This document shows positions 5,150 through 7,245 of a DNA stretch of 7,245 nucleotides, piece after piece. The notes under the pieces are model-generated. The model worked only from the letters and a program-made list of their open reading frames with translations, was not told the origin of the DNA and made no database searches. Position numbers and translations under genes: made by a program. The stretch spans positions 1-7,245 of the forward strand of contig DATLBB010000251.1 in assembly GCA_035527155.1 (NCBI GenBank). The letters are read 5' to 3'. Source of the stretch: CS2-K091 sp035527155. GTDB taxonomy: Bacteria; Planctomycetota; Phycisphaerae; Sedimentisphaerales; Anaerobacaceae. Position 1 is the first letter of the stretch. Every line of letters begins with the position of its first letter.

Positions 5150-6526
5150 CTAAGGGATGGTTGATTGGAGCCAATCGTTCGCGAGGATGCGGAAGTCGAG
5201 GAAGTTTACTATACCATCGCCCGGTTCCGGGGCGATATCAGCAGATAAAATGCCCGGGGGCTGGAGCCATTGGTCGACCAGTACTTTTAGGTCCTCGAAA
5301 TAGACAGTGCCATTGCAGTTAAAGTCGGCTGAGAGGGTGCCATCGGAACATAGTTTTATCAGATAAACAGCGCCATAGACTGCGCCATAGGACTCGGTCC
5401 TGCCTGCGATTATGTATCCGCCGTCTGAGGTCTGCTGAACTGAATAGCCATGGTCACTTTTGCTTCCACCGAAAGTCATTTGCCACTGGCTATTTCCGTT
5501 TGGGTCGGTCTTTATCAGATAAACATCGCCCCCTGCGCCATAGGAGACAGTAGAGCCTGTAATTATGTATCCGCTGTCTGAGGTCTGCTGAATCGAAGAA
5601 CCAGTATCGGGATCGCTTCCGCCGAAGGTCTTTTGCCACTGGCTATCTCCATTTGGGTCGGTCTTTATCAGATAAACATCGGCCCACCCAGCGCCATAGG
5701 ACCAAGTTATGCCGGTAATTATGTATCCGCCGTCTGAGGTCTGTTGAACTGACGAGCCATGTTCACTATCGCTTCCACCGAAGGTCTTTTGCCACTTTTT
5801 ATTTCCGTTCGGGTCGGTCTTTATGAGATAAACATCGTTGTCCCCTGCGCCGTAGGAATTAGTGTAGCCGGCAATTATGTATCCACCATCGGTGGTCTGC
5901 TGAACCGACCGGCCCCAGTCACCATAGATTCCACCGAAAGTCTTTTGCCATTGGAGATTTCCTCCTGAATCGGTCTTTATAACATAAACATCCGCGTCTG
6001 TGCCATAAGAATCAATGGAGCCGGCAATTATGTATCCACCATCAGAGGTCTGCTGAACCGAATGGCCAACGTCACGACCGCTTCCGCCGAAGGTCTTCTG
6101 CCACTGGCTATTTCCATTCGGATCGGTCTTAATCAGATAAACATCCAGACTCTCTGTACCAAAGGAGTAGGTGTAGCCGGCGATTATGTATCCACCATCG
6201 GAGGTCTGCTGGACCGAATAGCCGCTGTTAACAGGGTAACCGAAGTACTTTATCCATTTTATATCTCCATCTGGGTCGGTCTTTATAAGATCAACAGATG
6301 AACATTCGAAATATGGAGGGGGGCATTCGGAGCCGCTTTCACTAGCGATTATGTATCCGCCGTCTGAGGTCTGTTGAACGGATCTACCTCTCTCATGAGT
6401 CTCAGGAGGGAATTTTCCGCCGAAGGTTTTTTGCCACTGGAGGGGCGGAGCACCGGCCAGGGCAGGTTGAAAGGACAGAAAAACTAAGTATAAAGCGACA
6501 GTTAAGGCAGTAACGAGCGTTTTCAT
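5150..6526 (-). CDS. Secreted seven-repeat beta-propeller protein with C-terminal dockerin-like domain
   Basis: The chosen ATG (6524-6526) has GGAGG (6533-6537) six bases upstream and gives 458 residues with a clean signal peptide (K2, hydrophobic 4-19, cleavage near ALA 22-24). Residues 29-397 hold seven consecutive repeats of 51-60 residues with the pattern WQKTFGG...SVQQTSDGGYIIAG...DVYLIKTDPNGN. Seven copies suggest a seven-bladed propeller, a scaffold for binding rather than an obvious enzyme. Blade 1 (29-88) has a longer loop with two cysteines (C68, C75) that could form a disulfide. Residues 398-454 form a dockerin-like pair: first calcium loop at D401-N403-N405-D412, second a stretched loop DIAPEPGDGIVNFLD (430-444), each followed by a WL-ending helix. 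Dockerins bind cohesins or anchor secreted proteins. No cohesin is in the window. An upstream in-frame ATG at 6607 with its own ribosome binding site would add 27 residues. Confidence 0.85.
   Translation of the reverse strand: MKTLVTALTVALYLVFLSFQPALAGAPPLQWQKTFGGKFPPETHERGRSVQQTSDGGYIIASESGSECPPPYFECSSVDLIKTDPDGDIKWIKYFGYPVNSGYSVQQTSDGGYIIAGYTYSFGTESLDVYLIKTDPNGNSQWQKTFGGSGRDVGHSVQQTSDGGYIIAGSIDSYGTDADVYVIKTDSGGNLQWQKTFGGIYGDWGRSVQQTTDGGYIIAGYTNSYGAGDNDVYLIKTDPNGNKKWQKTFGGSDSEHGSSVQQTSDGGYIITGITWSYGAGWADVYLIKTDPNGDSQWQKTFGGSDPDTGSSIQQTSDSGYIITGSTVSYGAGGDVYLIKTDPNGNSQWQMTFGGSKSDHGYSVQQTSDGGYIIAGRTESYGAVYGAVYLIKLCSDGTLSADFNCNGTVYFEDLKVLVDQWLQPPGILSADIAPEPGDGIVNFLDFRILANDWLQSTIP
5336..6442 (-). 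repeat. Seven in-gene tandem repeats (propeller blades)
   Basis: In 458-residue numbering the blades are 29-88, 89-139, 140-190, 191-242, 243-294, 295-345 and 346-397. The underlying DNA is also strongly repetitive, with TATGTATCC recurring once per unit on the + strand and periods of roughly 153-156 bases. Blade 2 is the most diverged at its start (WIKYFGYP instead of WQKTFGG). Blade 7 loses the TDPNG turn and runs into the dockerin through LCSDGT. Confidence 0.9.
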
Positions 6527-6604
6527 ATTTAGCCTCCGAAAGAAGTGTTTTTGTATATGTGGAAAAGGCCGGGAAATGGAGAACAACATCAAGAATAACA
6601 TTTT

Positions 6605-6619
6605 CATCTCAGCCCTCCT
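6605..6619 (-). promoter_or_regulatory. Second in-frame start with strong ribosome binding site
   Basis: On the - strand AGGAGG (6614-6619) stands six bases before an ATG (6605-6607). This ATG is in frame with the main start at 6526, 81 bases downstream, and no stop intervenes. The main start has the same layout (GGAGG, six bases, ATG AAA). The extra 27 residues begin MKMLFLMLFSISRPF. It could be an alternative start, a translational leader or a duplication remnant. Confidence 0.5.
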
Positions 6620-6691
6620 AAAAGCAAACAGATCCAGAGAAATCACATTAATTGCAGGATTTGCTGCTCTTAAGTATTGGTTCAATAATTT

Positions 6692-6720
6692 CTTATATCA
6701 AACAACAGAGTGAAAGTCAA
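6692..6720 (-). promoter_or_regulatory. Sigma-70-type promoter of the propeller-dockerin gene
   Basis: On the - strand TTGACT (6720-6715) and TATAAG (6697-6692) are 17 bases apart, five of six consensus bases in each box. Transcription would start near 6685. That leaves about 78 bases to the ATG at 6607 and about 159 bases to the ATG at 6526. It also shows that a TTG codon at 6685, which opens the reading frame, would sit at the RNA's end without a ribosome binding site and is not the start. Confidence 0.75.
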
Positions 6721-6760
6721 AGGAATTATGGGGTGTTTTTTGGGATTTTTTGCGAGATAT

Positions 6761-6857
6761 TTGAGATTGCCGCTAACATTGATTAAGGATTAATGATAAT
6801 TGATTATTTGGGATTGAGATTGCCGCGCTGCATGGATGAGGTAGGAAAATCCTGAAT
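6761..6857. repeat. Direct repeat TTGAGATTGCCGC and A/T-rich spacer
   Basis: The 13-base sequence TTGAGATTGCCGC occurs exactly at 6761-6773 and 6814-6826, 53 bases apart. Between them is a simple GATTAA/TGATAATTGATTA-rich stretch (about 6779-6808). No coding potential is seen. GAGATTGCCGCG resembles the head of another dispersed intergenic repeat type (recollection). Confidence 0.55.
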
Positions 6858-7160
6858 GGCGTGACCTAAGTGATAGTTCGTAAGGTTAATAATGCATTTA
6901 AGCCAGATTTCTCCGCTCCACAATGCTATGCATTGTTCCGGTCGAAATGACAAGGGTGGGCGTAACCTAAGTGATAGTTTGTAGGGTTAATAATGTGTCT
7001 AAGCCAGATTTCTCCGCTCCGCAATGCTACGCATTGTTACGGTCGAAATGACAAAAGTGGGCGTGACCTAAGTGATAGTTTGTAGGGTTAATAATGTGTC
7101 TAAACCAGATTTCTCCGCTGCGCAATGCTACGCATTGCTCCGGTCGAAATGACAAGGGAT
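6858..7160. repeat. Tandem triplet of 101-bp repeats with an internal hairpin
   Basis: Three units of exactly 101 bases occupy 6858-6958, 6959-7059 and 7060-7160. By eye about 11 positions differ between units 1 and 2 and about 9 between units 2 and 3. Each unit has a head GGCGTRACCTAAGTGATAG, a middle CCAGATTTCTCCGCT, a seven-pair hairpin with a three-base loop (6920-6936, 7021-7037, 7122-7138), then CGGTCGAAATGACA. The outer base pair of the hairpin is A-T, G-T and G-C in the three copies. No open frame explains the unit. It is too long, and lacks spacers, to be a CRISPR array. Confidence 0.9.
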
Positions 7161-7245
7161 TGCGTAAGTGCTTTCCAACGAAAGCAAGAACGGGAGCTTC
7201 GGTCGAAATGACAAGTGTGGGCGTGCTGTGTTCGAAATGACAAAA
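7161..7245. repeat. Degenerate continuation of the repeat array, right edge
   Basis: After the third unit the sequence restarts as GCGTAAGTG, a shortened unit head lacking about five bases. It then has a different hairpin GCTTTC (7170-7175), loop CAAC, GAAAGC (7180-7185) and the usual CGGTCGAAATGACA ending at 7213. A last short unit GTGGGCGTGCT (7217-7227) with tail GAAATGACA (7234-7242) closely matches positions 3-28 at the left edge of the window. Confidence 0.7.

Noticed and set aside
6527..6685. Extension of the propeller gene to a TTG start at 6685.
   Set aside because: The predicted transcription start is at about the same position and no ribosome binding site precedes it. The ATG at 6526 gives a proper signal peptide.
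6858..7160. CRISPR array.
   Set aside because: Units are 101 bases, contiguous, and diverge throughout without unique spacers. No cas genes are present.

Overview
The window looks like a chromosomal segment from a Planctomycetota bacterium, most likely class Phycisphaerae. The grounds are a secreted beta-propeller protein ending in a dockerin-like double EF-hand of the style common in that class, a secreted DUF1080 (3-keto-disaccharide hydrolase type) protein, and a fused CobA-HemD next to HemB. This placement is inference from protein style; there is no rRNA or other marker gene here.

Layout, left to right. Positions 1-120 hold short dispersed repeats, each a small hairpin and/or a GAAATGACA-type tail. 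A + strand gene for a secreted DUF1080 protein follows (312-1106). About 525 bases then carry no convincing gene but do contain a terminator-like hairpin and an ECF-sigma-like promoter with no recognisable gene behind it (1107-1631). All remaining genes are on the - strand: a 99-residue protein of unknown function (1632-1931), a repeat-filled spacer (1932-2118), a 61-residue two-helix membrane protein (2119-2304), hemB (2367-3347) and cobA-hemD (3369-4910). The last three read in the order cobA-hemD, hemB, small membrane protein and are probably one transcript. Upstream of cobA-hemD lie a low-complexity repeat and two look-alike terminators. These terminators end the next gene, a seven-repeat propeller plus dockerin protein (5150-6526), which has a good sigma-70-type promoter at 6692-6720. 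The right end (6761-7245) is again repeat DNA, including a strict 101-bp tandem triplet.

Functionally, cobA-hemD and hemB supply tetrapyrrole precursors. HemB makes porphobilinogen, the HemD domain closes the uroporphyrinogen III ring, and the CobA domain methylates it to precorrin-2 for siroheme and cobalamin. The two exported proteins fit a polysaccharide-degrading lifestyle. No CRISPR array, transposase, tRNA or rRNA was seen, and I did not find a convincing new defence or enzymatic system.

The most unusual content is the repeat DNA. The 101-bp units contain a hairpin whose outer base pair changes A-T, G-T, G-C across the three copies. Unrelated hairpins elsewhere in the window precede the same GAAATGACA tail, which suggests a family of small structured interspersed elements.
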